Shown: positions 15,259-24,363, counted from the stretch's first letter. The stretch is DNA of 25,372 bases from Acetobacteraceae bacterium UBA6159 (GCA_002422345.1 DIUL01000028.1:3223-28594), one strand, 5' to 3'. Program-made: numbers and translations. The notes: generated from the letters alone by a model not told the origin.

Positions 15259-15483
15259 ATGCAAGGACCAGTCACACTCACCCTGAACGGCGAAACCCGC
15301 GTGTTTGAAACGCCAGCGGGCGGAACCCTGTCGGTGCTCGGGATGCTTACGCAGCTTGAGCTTGACGCCCGCAAAGTCGCCGTCGAGCGGAACGAGGAGA
15401 TCGTCCCGCGGTCACGGTACGGTGAAACCGCGCTGGCCAACGGCGACGTGCTGGAAATCGTGCACTTTATCGGGGGAGGCTGA
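15259..15483 (+). CDS. thiS: Sulfur carrier protein ThiS
   Basis: The 74-residue protein has the ubiquitin-like ThiS fold and ends in VHFIGGG, the C-terminal Gly-Gly that is adenylated and turned into a thiocarboxylate. It then donates sulfur to ThiG for the thiamine thiazole ring. Other typical parts are the N-terminal VTLTLNGE strand, VAVERNEEIVPRSRY and GDVLEIVHFIGG. The start at 15259 fits the family length; longer upstream frames read through aroQ in antisense. thiG begins 2 bases after the stop, so the two are cotranscribed and coupled. No thiF, thiO or thiC is in view. Confidence 0.93.
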   Translation: MQGPVTLTLNGETRVFETPAGGTLSVLGMLTQLELDARKVAVERNEEIVPRSRYGETALANGDVLEIVHFIGGG

Positions 15484-15485
15484 AG

Positions 15486-16277
15486 ATGGACGGATCAATC
15501 GCCGGCGATGACACCTGGACGGTGGCTGGCCACACCTTTCGCTCCCGCCTGATTGTCGGCACCGGCCGATACAAGGATCTGGAGGAAACCGGCGCGGCGA
15601 TCGAGGCCAGCGGTGCAGAGATCGTGACCGTGGCGGTGCGCCGCGTGAACCTGTCGGACCCGAAGGCGCCGATGCTGCAGGACTACGTGGACCCGAAGAA
15701 ATACACCTACCTGCCGAACACGGCCGGCTGCCACACGGCGAATGAGGCCGTGCGGACCCTGCGCCTGGCGCGGGAAGCCGGCGGCTGGAACCTGGTGAAG
15801 CTGGAAGTGCTGGGGCCACCGCCTTTGCTGTATCCGGACATGCAAGGCACCTTCGAGGCCGCCGCCGCCCTGATCAAGGACGGCTTCCAGGTCATGGTCT
15901 ACTGCGCCGACGACCCGATCGCCGCGAAACGGCTGGAGGAGATGGGCTGCGTCGCGATCATGCCGCTGGGCGCGCCGATCGGCTCGGGCCTGGGAATCCA
16001 GAATCCGGCGATGATCTCGATGATCATGGAGCACATCTCGGTGCCGTACCTGGTCGATGCCGGCGTCGGCACCGCGTCGGATGCGGCCATCGCGATGGAG
16101 CTTGGCTGCACGGCCGTGCTGCTGAACTCCGCGATCGCGCATGCGAGGGACCCGATCAAGATGGCCAAGGCGATGAAACTGGCCGTGGAGGCCGGGCGCT
16201 TGGCGCATCTGGCCGGGCGGATGCCGCGCCGGATGGGGGCCGACCCGTCCAGCCCGTTGACGGGGCTGATCCGGTAG
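15486..16277 (+). CDS. thiG: Thiazole synthase ThiG
   Basis: ThiG builds the thiazole phosphate of thiamine from deoxyxylulose 5-phosphate, a glycine-derived imine and ThiS-thiocarboxylate. The 263-residue TIM-barrel protein has LIVGTGRYKD near the start. Its Schiff-base lysine is Lys105 in LVKLEVLG. The C-terminal phosphate-binding parts are PLGAPIGSGLGI (160-171) and VDAGVGTASDAA. One small difference from the usual form is the segment after the lysine, GPPPLLYPDM, where many homologues read GD.RTLYPD. The ribosome-binding site GGGAGG lies within the end of thiS, 8 bases before the ATG. The alcohol dehydrogenase gene follows after 33 bases. Confidence 0.96.
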   Translation: MDGSIAGDDTWTVAGHTFRSRLIVGTGRYKDLEETGAAIEASGAEIVTVAVRRVNLSDPKAPMLQDYVDPKKYTYLPNTAGCHTANEAVRTLRLAREAGGWNLVKLEVLGPPPLLYPDMQGTFEAAAALIKDGFQVMVYCADDPIAAKRLEEMGCVAIMPLGAPIGSGLGIQNPAMISMIMEHISVPYLVDAGVGTASDAAIAMELGCTAVLLNSAIAHARDPIKMAKAMKLAVEAGRLAHLAGRMPRRMGADPSSPLTGLIR

Positions 16278-16310
16278 GCTGAGGTTTCGGTATTGGGGGG
16301 AGAATAAAAA

Positions 16311-17408
16311 ATGCAGGCGCAGGCGGCGGTCTTCCGCAAGGTGCATGAACCACTGACGATTGAGACAGTGGATATCGACAAGCCCTGGGGAAGAGAGGTC
16401 CTGATCCGGACCGTCGCCACGGGCGTGTGCCACAGCGACCTGCATATCGTCGACGGCCTCGGACGGTATCCCCTGGATCGCCCCTATGTCCTGGGACACG
16501 AAGGCGCGGGAATCGTGGAGGCGGTCGGCGCGGATGTGACGACGGTGCGGCCTGGTGACCACGTCGTCGCATGCCTGTCGGGTTTCTGCGGGACATGCCC
16601 GCAATGCCTCGGAGGGCACCCGAATCTTTGCGTGGGTGGTGTCGTCGCCCGGTCGGAGCAGGCGACGCCACGCGTTTCACAGGATGGGGGATTGGTCCGG
16701 CAGTTCGCCGGGATCGGCAGCTATGCCGACCATATGCTGCTGCACGAGAACTCCATCGTGCGCATCGACCCTGATCTGCCGCTCGATCGCGCCGCCCTTG
16801 TGGGGTGCGGTGTCCTCACCGGTGTCGGGGCCGCCCTTCGAACGTCCGGGATGCAGGCCGGCCAGACGGTCGCCGTGTTCGGCGTCGGCGGCGTCGGCCT
16901 TTCCATCATCCAAGGCGCCCGAATCGGCGGCGCTCGGCAGATCATCGCCGTCGATATGTTCGATTCGAAGCTGGAGATGGCCAAGGCGCTCGGGGCCACC
17001 CATACGGTGAACAGCACCCAGGACGACCCGGTGAAAGCCGTCCGTGCCCTGACTCGCGGAGACGGCGTGGACCACGCGTTCGAGGCGGTCGGTCTTTCGA
17101 TCCTGGTGCGTCAGGCGATCGAAAGCCTGGCGATTCGCGGCACGGCCACGATCGTCGGCGTTCTGCCCGCGGGCGCGATGATCGAGTTTCCCTGGATGGC
17201 GATTCGACCGGAGTGCCGTGTCCAGACCTCCCGCATGGGGTCCAACCAGTTCCGGACCGACATTCCGAACTACCTGGAGTTCTACCGGCAGGGACGCCTG
17301 AAGCTCGACGAAATGGTCAGCCGGCGCGGTCAGTTGGGCGATATCAATGAGGCGTTCCGCGCCATGAAGGCCGGCGAAGTCGCCCGGAGTGTCCTGGTCT
17401 TCAACTGA
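16311..17408 (+). CDS. Zinc-dependent alcohol dehydrogenase, class III type
   Basis: The 365-residue medium-chain dehydrogenase has the catalytic zinc ligands Cys40, His63 and Cys166, with Glu64 beside His63. The structural zinc site has Cys93, Cys96, Cys99 and Cys107 (CGTCPQC...C). The Rossmann motif is GVGGVGLS (191-198), and Asp215 at the end of the second strand favours NAD. This layout fits class III-like or NDMA-dependent alcohol dehydrogenases that oxidise alcohols or aldehyde adducts; the exact substrate is unknown. The ATG at 16311 has a strong GGGGGGAGA about 8 bases upstream. It is 33 bases after thiG on the same strand and may be read through from it, but has no known link to thiamine. 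Its stop lies 16 bases from the end of the convergent phage-type block. Confidence 0.92.
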   Translation: MQAQAAVFRKVHEPLTIETVDIDKPWGREVLIRTVATGVCHSDLHIVDGLGRYPLDRPYVLGHEGAGIVEAVGADVTTVRPGDHVVACLSGFCGTCPQCLGGHPNLCVGGVVARSEQATPRVSQDGGLVRQFAGIGSYADHMLLHENSIVRIDPDLPLDRAALVGCGVLTGVGAALRTSGMQAGQTVAVFGVGGVGLSIIQGARIGGARQIIAVDMFDSKLEMAKALGATHTVNSTQDDPVKAVRALTRGDGVDHAFEAVGLSILVRQAIESLAIRGTATIVGVLPAGAMIEFPWMAIRPECRVQTSRMGSNQFRTDIPNYLEFYRQGRLKLDEMVSRRGQLGDINEAFRAMKAGEVARSVLVFN

Positions 17409-17424
17409 CCGGGACGCGGCGCGA

Positions 17425-19494
17425 TCACATCGGCGTATCCGCAAGCGGCACCGGCACGAAGGTCGCCGCAAGCGGATAGTCGAGCGTCCACGCAAACCCC
17501 AGGTCCGCGCCGATATCCCATCCCGCCGGCTTCGGCCGGCTGGAAAGGTTGTCGGTCACGGCATTCCCGCGACCGATCACTTCGTTGCCATATGGGTAGT
17601 GCAACCCACACAGCGACGAAGCCTGCTGGATGGGCTGCGCGAGCGTCAGGCGGAGTTGCGTGGGACCGATTCGCTCGCAGGTCAGGGCATGCACCAGAAC
17701 GCCCGATCCCCCATCCGTCACCGCGAAACCTTTGCCCGAGGCCGCCTGGCGCGGCACCAGCAGATCTGTCCCGCCGTCGTGCTGCACAGTTACGATGATG
17801 ACCGTGCTGGATTGACGATACGCGTGAACAATCCGCGGTCCGCCGACCAAGGGAAGTTCCGGCGGGATCGCCGTCACTGAATCACCACCACCCGCCGCCA
17901 GGATGGCGCGCGCTACGATCGGCGCCGCGAGACGAGCGAACCGCCGATTGTCGTCGCCGTCGCGATGTGCGGGATCGCCGCCGGTTGTATGACCGGTCGC
18001 CTCATCCCAGACCGCGCCGCGCTGGTTGCTGTCGGTTGTCTGCGGATTGCCGACGACGACATGGGCGCTAGGCGTTTGTGCCAGGTCTCGGACCGCTTGC
18101 CGGTGCATCGCGGTGCCCGCGGCGGTCCCATATGGAATGGCATTCCACCAGATGAGCGGCAGTTCGGCGGCCGTCCGGCCCACCATGGCCCGTTCCAATG
18201 TCAGAAAGCGGGTCGCGGCGGCGGAGAAGGTTGCCAGTTCTCCCGTGCCGCGCAGGCTGTCGGTCTCATTCCACGGCCACACGATGGCACGGATGTCGTC
18301 CCGATCCTCCTGTGGCAGGGCCTGGATCGCCGCCTGAACCGCGAGGCCGTCCGCACCGAGCGCCCAGCCGGAGGGGGGGGAGCCGTTCATGGGATCGTGG
18401 ATGAAATCGCCGGGATATGATCCGTTTCCGACTTGATACAGACCGTGGCCGCTCTGCATCGTGTGGCTGGCGGGGTTTCCGGTGGTCGCGAGCACGTTCC
18501 AGGCCAGAGCGCCTAGGTGCCAGCCCACGCCCTCAGCCAGCAAGGCAGCGGCACCATCATTCAACGCATAGTTAACGGCGTTGGACTGCCCGTTGATCAG
18601 CAGGACCAAGCCCTTTCGCGTGCCCCGGTGCCAGCGCGCCAGGTAGGTCCGGAGCCTGTCGAGGTCGCTGTCGCCCAACGCCCGGTTCCAGGTGGCGGCT
18701 TCATGGAACCAGCATTGGGCGCCACCCATGAAGCTACCGTCGTGCAGGAACAACGTAGGCCCCTGAGGTGAAGCCGGCATCGGGTTTGGAACCCCTTGGG
18801 CAACCCGCGCATCGTCGAACCACACGTCGATACCCTGGCCAGCGACATGCCGCAGGATGACCGAGTGCGTGTGGCGCCGTTGCAGGTCAGACGTCAGAAC
18901 GACCTGGTTGCTGCCAGGGAACAGAACGACTCGGCGAAGCGGACCGGTGCTGTCGGCCTGCAGTACCGTGACACCGCCCGAGCGAAGCAGCGCGACGGGA
19001 TCGCTGTCCCGGAACGATCCCTGGCGCCGGTTTGGTCGCGACCAGACGAAACTCCAGGTCCAGGGCCCCTGCGATCCAAAGGCGCCCTGCGTGAGCCGAA
19101 AGCCATGATCCGGGTCGAGCGCGGGCGTCAGCAGGCCCGAGGCCGCCTGGGTCTGGCCGACACCTCCGAGGTTCCCGGAAAGATGGGGATAGGGCGCGGC
19201 CACCCGCCCATCGCTCACGAAGCGGTATGACGCGAGCGGATTGCCGACCGACGAACGGTCGGCAATTGCCGCGCATGGGGTCCGCCAGGCGGAGAGGGGC
19301 TGATCACCAGGTCCCAGGAGATGCGCGAACGTGGACGCATCCCACCAACCGGCCAGTCCCGCAATCATGTCCAGAGCACTCGCGGACGATTCCGGCGGAA
19401 GGGCGGGTGGAGCAGTTGTCAGCAGCGGCTGCCTCAGCGCCAGGCGACCGCGAAGCGCCATGACCTGGCCAGGACCGATCAGGATCAGGCCCAT
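17425..19494 (-). CDS. Tail-associated LamG-like plus SGNH/sialate-esterase-type protein
   Basis: The 689-residue protein has no signal peptide. After a short N-terminus comes a LamG/concanavalin-like region (about 45-290), starting at AGLAGWWDAST and ending with ATWNRALGDSDLDRLRTYL. From about 294 an SGNH hydrolase domain begins. Block I is LLINGQSNAV with Ser304, the middle block is VWPWNETDSL around 405-414 (compare WxQGExD of sialate O-acetylesterases), and block V is GGDPAHRDG with Asp507 and His510. A C-terminal beta-rich part (about 545-689) may bind glycans or trimerise. Together this suggests an enzyme on a phage-type tail that removes acetyl groups from a surface polysaccharide. The ATG directly follows the TAG of the upstream gene, with no bases between. 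Confidence 0.75.
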   Translation of the reverse strand: MGLILIGPGQVMALRGRLALRQPLLTTAPPALPPESSASALDMIAGLAGWWDASTFAHLLGPGDQPLSAWRTPCAAIADRSSVGNPLASYRFVSDGRVAAPYPHLSGNLGGVGQTQAASGLLTPALDPDHGFRLTQGAFGSQGPWTWSFVWSRPNRRQGSFRDSDPVALLRSGGVTVLQADSTGPLRRVVLFPGSNQVVLTSDLQRRHTHSVILRHVAGQGIDVWFDDARVAQGVPNPMPASPQGPTLFLHDGSFMGGAQCWFHEAATWNRALGDSDLDRLRTYLARWHRGTRKGLVLLINGQSNAVNYALNDGAAALLAEGVGWHLGALAWNVLATTGNPASHTMQSGHGLYQVGNGSYPGDFIHDPMNGSPPSGWALGADGLAVQAAIQALPQEDRDDIRAIVWPWNETDSLRGTGELATFSAAATRFLTLERAMVGRTAAELPLIWWNAIPYGTAAGTAMHRQAVRDLAQTPSAHVVVGNPQTTDSNQRGAVWDEATGHTTGGDPAHRDGDDNRRFARLAAPIVARAILAAGGGDSVTAIPPELPLVGGPRIVHAYRQSSTVIIVTVQHDGGTDLLVPRQAASGKGFAVTDGGSGVLVHALTCERIGPTQLRLTLAQPIQQASSLCGLHYPYGNEVIGRGNAVTDNLSSRPKPAGWDIGADLGFAWTLDYPLAATFVPVPLADTPM

Positions 19495-21360
19495 CTATTG
19501 CACCGTGAAAGGGGTTGTGTGCGGCGTCGTCGCGCTGCCATCGGTGCCCTGCGCCCAGGCGTACCACGTGCCAGCCGTCGCCGGGGTATCGACATAGGCA
19601 CCCCAGAGATTGGTCATCACGTGCACCGCAAGGGTCCATGTGGCCGGGGGGACGGTCGCCGACGTCGAAAAGCCCAACCGGACAGCCGCGGTGGACGGCG
19701 TCACCAACACGTTGACGCCGATCGCGCCGGTTCCTTGCGTGTACGGCCCCACCGGCGTCAGGTTCCACTGGATCGACGTAACCGCGCCGGCCATGGCCTC
19801 GGTCGTCGCGGTCGCGACAGCGCTTGCGGGCCCAATGCCGTCCGCGTTCTCCGCCAGCACCCTGAACTCGTAGGCCGTCGCCGCGACCAGTCCGGAGACA
19901 ACCGCCGACCGCACCGTAAGACCGGTCAGGCTGTTGCTCCACACCGATGCACCCACGGACCGATGCTGAACCACGTAGCTGAAGACCGCGCCGCCCGAGG
20001 TGGGCGCCGCCCAGACAAGCGATACACTGTTCGGCCCCTGGGTCGTGGCGGCCAGGGTAAGCGGCTGGCCGGGCGTCGAGGCCGTCCCTTGCGTGGTGGC
20101 GGTCACCACGCCCGACAGGTTGCCTGTCCCGCTCGTATTCGCGGCAACCACCACGACCTCGTACGTAACACCCGACGTCAGGCCCTGCAGCACTCCCGCA
20201 CCATCGGTAAGACCGCTTGGCCCCGTCGTCCAACTGCCCGCGCCGCTGATCCGATAGAGGATGGCGTAGGTGAATGGCGGAGCACCCGTTGTCGGCCCAA
20301 CCCAGGACAGCCCGATCGCGGAGGCCGTGACAGTCGCCACCATCAGGTTCTGAACAGCACCCGGCAGTGTGGACAGGTCCGAGGCACCCTGGACATTGGC
20401 ATAGGCAACACTGCCGGACGCCAAGGCCAGAAGGCGGATCGCGGCGGATCGACGGGGTGCCAGCGACACGGAATCCGATGAGAGGATGATCCCCGCGCCG
20501 AACGTGACAGGACCCGCGGAGAGGTTGATGACCTCGCAATGGAACCCGGCGCCCATGTTCTGCAGCGAGGGAGACAGCAGTACAGGTTGGGTGCAGACCA
20601 GTGTCCGGCCATTATGGACAGTGCCGTCGAGGACCGTGTCAGAGGTGATCTCAACCATGGCCCTGCGCGCATCGGGCAGTCGTTCCGCGATCCAGGACCA
20701 GATGCCGGCGAACGACTGCCTGGCCATCGTATTTCCGGCCTGCGCCACCCAGACGAGGTCGGAGTCGCCGCAGGCCCCCGCGGGCGCCGCCTGGTCGATG
20801 GTCTGGGCGTTCAGCAGGGTCGCGTATGTGGTCGCCTGGCTCACGCCAGCGCGGTTGATCGGGATCAGATCGGAGGCCAGCAGGGAATGACTGCGGGGCA
20901 GATTCCGAATATCGACAGATCCTGACGCACCAATGTCCTCCGCCGTCGGCCACACCGCGGCGATGGTTCCATTCCCATCGATCGTGATGTGCCCACCGGC
21001 GGTGTGCAGGGTGCGGATCGCGGAGACCGGAACCACGCCCAACTGGCCGTCACGTCGGATAACCAGCCTGTCCTCGGCGCCAATCGCCTCCACGGCCTCC
21101 AGCGCATTCAGCAGACCATCGGCCGTGGTGAGCGTCCCATCGTTCAGGACCAGGCCGGGTCCAACCACGATCTCCTCCGGCCCGCCGGTGCCGATACTCG
21201 TGCGCCCAAGCAACGCCCCCTGACCAACCAGGATGGCAGGCTGAACATCGGCAAGAAGCGACGCGATCGAGACCGACCGCGCGACACCGTCCTGGCTGAG
21301 AGGAATCTGGTCAGATGCTACGACCGTCGATGCGGTGGGTAGCTGAGAAATTGTCGGCAT
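19495..21360 (-). CDS. Tail-fibre protein with two fibronectin type III domains
   Basis: The 621-residue protein begins MPTISQLPTAS and shares its first 80 residues, in outline, with the 989-residue fibre upstream: a DxIPLSQDG motif, then GALLGR, GPEEIVVGPGLVL and GTLT. A second DLIPINRAG copy lies at 164-172. Two fibronectin III domains follow (about 333-423 and 432-521), with typical VSLVWAAPTSGG and YEFRVLAENADGIGP segments. A C-terminal beta-rich part (525-621) ends the protein. The layout, an adaptor at the N-terminus and binding domains outward, fits a tail fibre or tail-tip protein that meets the cell surface. The ribosome-binding site is weak. It lies 33 bases after the larger fibre gene and is fused end to start with the esterase gene (TAG then ATG). 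Confidence 0.78.
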   Translation of the reverse strand: MPTISQLPTASTVVASDQIPLSQDGVARSVSIASLLADVQPAILVGQGALLGRTSIGTGGPEEIVVGPGLVLNDGTLTTADGLLNALEAVEAIGAEDRLVIRRDGQLGVVPVSAIRTLHTAGGHITIDGNGTIAAVWPTAEDIGASGSVDIRNLPRSHSLLASDLIPINRAGVSQATTYATLLNAQTIDQAAPAGACGDSDLVWVAQAGNTMARQSFAGIWSWIAERLPDARRAMVEITSDTVLDGTVHNGRTLVCTQPVLLSPSLQNMGAGFHCEVINLSAGPVTFGAGIILSSDSVSLAPRRSAAIRLLALASGSVAYANVQGASDLSTLPGAVQNLMVATVTASAIGLSWVGPTTGAPPFTYAILYRISGAGSWTTGPSGLTDGAGVLQGLTSGVTYEVVVVAANTSGTGNLSGVVTATTQGTASTPGQPLTLAATTQGPNSVSLVWAAPTSGGAVFSYVVQHRSVGASVWSNSLTGLTVRSAVVSGLVAATAYEFRVLAENADGIGPASAVATATTEAMAGAVTSIQWNLTPVGPYTQGTGAIGVNVLVTPSTAAVRLGFSTSATVPPATWTLAVHVMTNLWGAYVDTPATAGTWYAWAQGTDGSATTPHTTPFTVQ

Positions 21361-21393
21361 GATTGGTCCCAGGAAAACGAGAAAACAAAGCGA

Positions 21394-24363
21394 TCAGGCT
21401 GCCACCTGTGACCCGCCGCAGACCGAAATCCATCTCGCTCCATCGTAGAAAACCTCGACCCCGGTCCCGCTACCCGCTGCCTCGGACGGCTTGCGGCCGT
21501 TCGAGGCAAAGGCCTTGGCACCAGCCTGCACCGTGGCCGGCAAGGCGGCGACCGCATAGGAAGGCAACACCGGTGGGGCGAGGAAGCGCGGGCTGACGGC
21601 GTTGGTCCGGAAGATCTCTCTCCAGGACGAAACACCATCCGAAACGATATGATAACGGTCGTGCATGCGAAGCGTGACCGGACCAAGCTCGATGCTCTCC
21701 CCCGCGGCCGGTGCGATGGTCGGCGTACCTGCCCCAACAGCAGAGAATGTGAACCCCGTGCCCGCTGTCACCGTGTTCGCCGGGGGCAATGTGACCGTGT
21801 AGACGCCCGCGCCAGCCAGGAACACAAGATTTCCTGCGAGATAACCGCCCAATGTCAGGTTCGTCGTAGCAACATTCTGCCAACCGACACTGATCCCCTT
21901 GCCCACAGCGAAGGACTGGGAGCCCTGATACCACTTCAGCGTGCCCACGGTGCTGTCGTAGGCAAGCCGGTTGGAGCCACTTGGCTCAAACGCGATCGCG
22001 TGCCCGGCCGCCATGCGGATCGCAGCCGCACCCGCCAACTGCACCGAGTGGGTCGTATCCAACACCGCGGACGAGAAGGGGATCCCAACGTTGAACACCT
22101 TCTGGGCCTGTCCCTTCGACCCGGCGGCCAGATAGACTCCAATGACCGTGCTCACATCCACCGGCTCACCGGACTTGTTGTGCTGCGCGACCACCAGGGA
22201 CTGAATCTGCCGGTTCTTTCCGTCATCAGGACCATTGCCGATCCAGTCCATTTCGACCGTCAGCGACGCTCCGGTCACACTGGATGGCCGGCCCGTGACG
22301 TCCCGATACTCCAGGCAGGCCGCCCACAACTCCGGCTGCGGCGGACTGCCCCCTTCGGAGTCCGTGTAAACCGTCTGACGGATGGTCTGGACGTAACGTC
22401 CCACATGCTGCGCGGGTGCTGCCGCATCCGGCGTGGACTTACCGACCCAGACCAAGCGATCCACACCACCCCAGACGAAGTTCGCCGGGCTGTTGAAGAC
22501 CAGGGTATCGGTCCGCATGTTCGCCAGCACCGTCGCCGCCCCACCATCATGGTTGATGATGCAGGATGTATGGAGCGTCGTCAGGTCATTCGATTGCGAC
22601 CGCCCCCGCGATATCGACGCGCTCGTGCCGGAATGACCGACCACGACACCTGGCAGGATGACGTGTGTCGGGATGGTGCCACCGGGAATGCAATCTCCCA
22701 GCACCGCGCCATTCGTTGTCATCGTGCCGTCGACAAGCCATTTGACCCGCTTGGTCAGAGCCACACCCCAGGAGTCCGGAGACTGGAGGACGGTGACTCC
22801 CTTCGGGACAAAGATCACCGCTCCGTCGATCGCATCCTGATAGGCGGCCTTGAACGCGGCGGTATCATCCGTCGTGCCATCCAGCTTGGCGTTATAGGGG
22901 GCCAATGTGACGTTGATGACCCGGTCCCGCCCCGGATTGGCATCGACATACTGCTTGCTCGCGGCATGCAGCGGGGCCGTCGGTAGGGTCGTCAGGGACA
23001 GAGCGCCTGTAACGGTGCCGCCAGCCTTCGCGACCGCACCCTGGAACACGCCATCGACGTAGGATTTGTTCGCCGCGTGAGACGATTGACTTGGCTCGGT
23101 GGTAAGGGACAGCGCTCCGGTCACCGTGCCGCCGGCCGCCGTCATCGTCGCCCCGATCTGCTGATCGACGTATCGCTTCGTCGCGGCGTGTGTCACCGCG
23201 GTCGGATCCGCGTGAAGCGTCAAAGCACCGGACAGCGTGCCCCCGGTCTTCGCCAACGCCAGGCCGGTCCGCGTGTCGACATAGCCCTTGCTGGCGGCAT
23301 GCGAGGTAGATACCGGATCGCCCGAAAGTGAGAGCGCACCGGTCATCGTATCACCCGCCTTCGCCACCCGGGCGTCGGCATACTGCTTGGTCGCGGCCTG
23401 CAAGGCGGACGAGGGATCGCCGCTCAGCCCCAGCGCGCCGGTCATCGTCCCACCCGCGCGGGGTATGCCGTTGTCGAGTTGGGTATCAACATACCGCTTG
23501 GTCGCTGCCTGATCCGCCGCCACAGGGTCACCAGCCAGCGTCAGCGCACCCGTCAGCGTGTCGCCGGCTCGCCGAACCCGCACATCCACGTATTGCTTGG
23601 TGGCGGCATCGAGAGGCGCGGCAGGATCAGCGGCGAGAGTCAGCGCACCGACGAGCGTCCCGCCCAGCACGCTTCCCCCGCCACTGCCGCCGGTCGCGAC
23701 ACTGTCGACATAGGCTTTCGTGGCAGCGTGCGCAGCCTGGGTCGGCGCTCCCGACAGGGTCAACAGGCCCGTCATCGTCCCACCGGATCGCGCGACGCGC
23801 GCCGCCGAAGATGTATCGACATAACCCTTCGTCGCCGCATGCTTCTGCGCGGTCGGATCGGCCGACAGGGTAAGCACACCCGTCATCGTGCCCCCAGCTG
23901 CGGGCATCCGGGTCCCGACAGCCTCGGACAGCGTGGTCGCCGCTTCCGAACCAGGCACGACGACCACGGTATTGGAGACGTCGACATTTGGAACCAGGGC
24001 CAGGCCGCTCATGAGCTGCCGGTACTGAACCGACACGTTCTTTCCGTCCTGGCTGATCCCGATCAGATCGCTGCCGCTCGGCACCGCGCCAACGGGCAGA
24101 GCGCTGACGATATAGCCCCCACCCGCCGCGGACAGAGTGCCAGAACTCAGAATCAGGTTCTGACCGATCGTGACCTGCTCCGGCGCACCGGCGGTCTTGC
24201 TGGACCGACCCAGCAGCGTACCACTGTCAGCGACGATCTGCTGCTGCACCCCAGCGAGGATCTGGGAACGGGTTACCTTCCTGGTAGACCCGGCCTGGCT
24301 GATTGGAAACTCGTCGGCATCGGACGCGGCCGTAACCGGCGCCAGCTGTGAAATGGTAGGCAT
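21394..24363 (-). CDS. Large tail-fibre protein with nine tandem repeats and a pectate-lyase-like segment
   Basis: The 989-residue protein starts with the same MPTISQL adaptor module (1-82), with a second DLIGISQDG copy near 99-107. Residues 155-475 are nine repeats of 33-41 residues with the core GGTMTGALTLxxDPxxxxHAATKxYVD, the repeat typical of long phage tail fibres. Next comes NVTLAPYNAKLDGTTDDTAA (484-503), which resembles the start of pectate-lyase or beta-helix tailspike domains. The C-terminus carries WYQGSQSF, a beta-rich region and FASNGRKPSEAAGSGTGVEV (952-971), a motif seen at the ends of fibres in related proteobacterial phages. It should form a trimeric fibre. The ATG at 24363 has GGAG 10 bases upstream. 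Confidence 0.82.
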   Translation of the reverse strand: MPTISQLAPVTAASDADEFPISQAGSTRKVTRSQILAGVQQQIVADSGTLLGRSSKTAGAPEQVTIGQNLILSSGTLSAAGGGYIVSALPVGAVPSGSDLIGISQDGKNVSVQYRQLMSGLALVPNVDVSNTVVVVPGSEAATTLSEAVGTRMPAAGGTMTGVLTLSADPTAQKHAATKGYVDTSSAARVARSGGTMTGLLTLSGAPTQAAHAATKAYVDSVATGGSGGGSVLGGTLVGALTLAADPAAPLDAATKQYVDVRVRRAGDTLTGALTLAGDPVAADQAATKRYVDTQLDNGIPRAGGTMTGALGLSGDPSSALQAATKQYADARVAKAGDTMTGALSLSGDPVSTSHAASKGYVDTRTGLALAKTGGTLSGALTLHADPTAVTHAATKRYVDQQIGATMTAAGGTVTGALSLTTEPSQSSHAANKSYVDGVFQGAVAKAGGTVTGALSLTTLPTAPLHAASKQYVDANPGRDRVINVTLAPYNAKLDGTTDDTAAFKAAYQDAIDGAVIFVPKGVTVLQSPDSWGVALTKRVKWLVDGTMTTNGAVLGDCIPGGTIPTHVILPGVVVGHSGTSASISRGRSQSNDLTTLHTSCIINHDGGAATVLANMRTDTLVFNSPANFVWGGVDRLVWVGKSTPDAAAPAQHVGRYVQTIRQTVYTDSEGGSPPQPELWAACLEYRDVTGRPSSVTGASLTVEMDWIGNGPDDGKNRQIQSLVVAQHNKSGEPVDVSTVIGVYLAAGSKGQAQKVFNVGIPFSSAVLDTTHSVQLAGAAAIRMAAGHAIAFEPSGSNRLAYDSTVGTLKWYQGSQSFAVGKGISVGWQNVATTNLTLGGYLAGNLVFLAGAGVYTVTLPPANTVTAGTGFTFSAVGAGTPTIAPAAGESIELGPVTLRMHDRYHIVSDGVSSWREIFRTNAVSPRFLAPPVLPSYAVAALPATVQAGAKAFASNGRKPSEAAGSGTGVEVFYDGARWISVCGGSQVAA
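22939..23901 (-). repeat. Nine-unit tandem repeat coding for the fibre shaft
   Basis: This stretch inside the large fibre gene codes for nine head-to-tail copies of a unit of about 100-120 bases. Each has the protein core G-G/D-T-M/L/V-x-G-x-L-x-L ... A-A/S/N-T/N-K-x-Y-V/A-D. Units differ from one another at many sites, so they are old or under diversifying change. Linkers between units vary in length; the one after unit 2 is Gly-Ser rich. It is a protein repeat, not a CRISPR or IS element. Confidence 0.85.

Noticed and set aside
17409..17424. Attachment site at the left border of the tail block
   Set aside because: Only 16 bases separate the two stop codons, no tRNA gene is present, and no matching repeat could be identified in the window.
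15495..17495. Minus-strand frames opposite thiG and the alcohol dehydrogenase gene
   Set aside because: They are shadows of genes with clear catalytic motifs on the plus strand.
19304..20539. Frames of about 400 codons over the fibronectin-type fibre gene on both strands
   Set aside because: They lack domain signatures and the overlapping fibre frame has recognisable repeats and fibronectin domains.
22939..23901. Regularly spaced repeats that might suggest a CRISPR array
   Set aside because: Units are about 100-120 bases, diverged, in frame, and code for a known type of fibre-shaft repeat.
21649..24351. Plus-strand frames opposite the large fibre gene, some with repeated His/Arg-rich units
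   Set aside because: Their repetition is a reflection of the nine fibre repeats coded on the minus strand.
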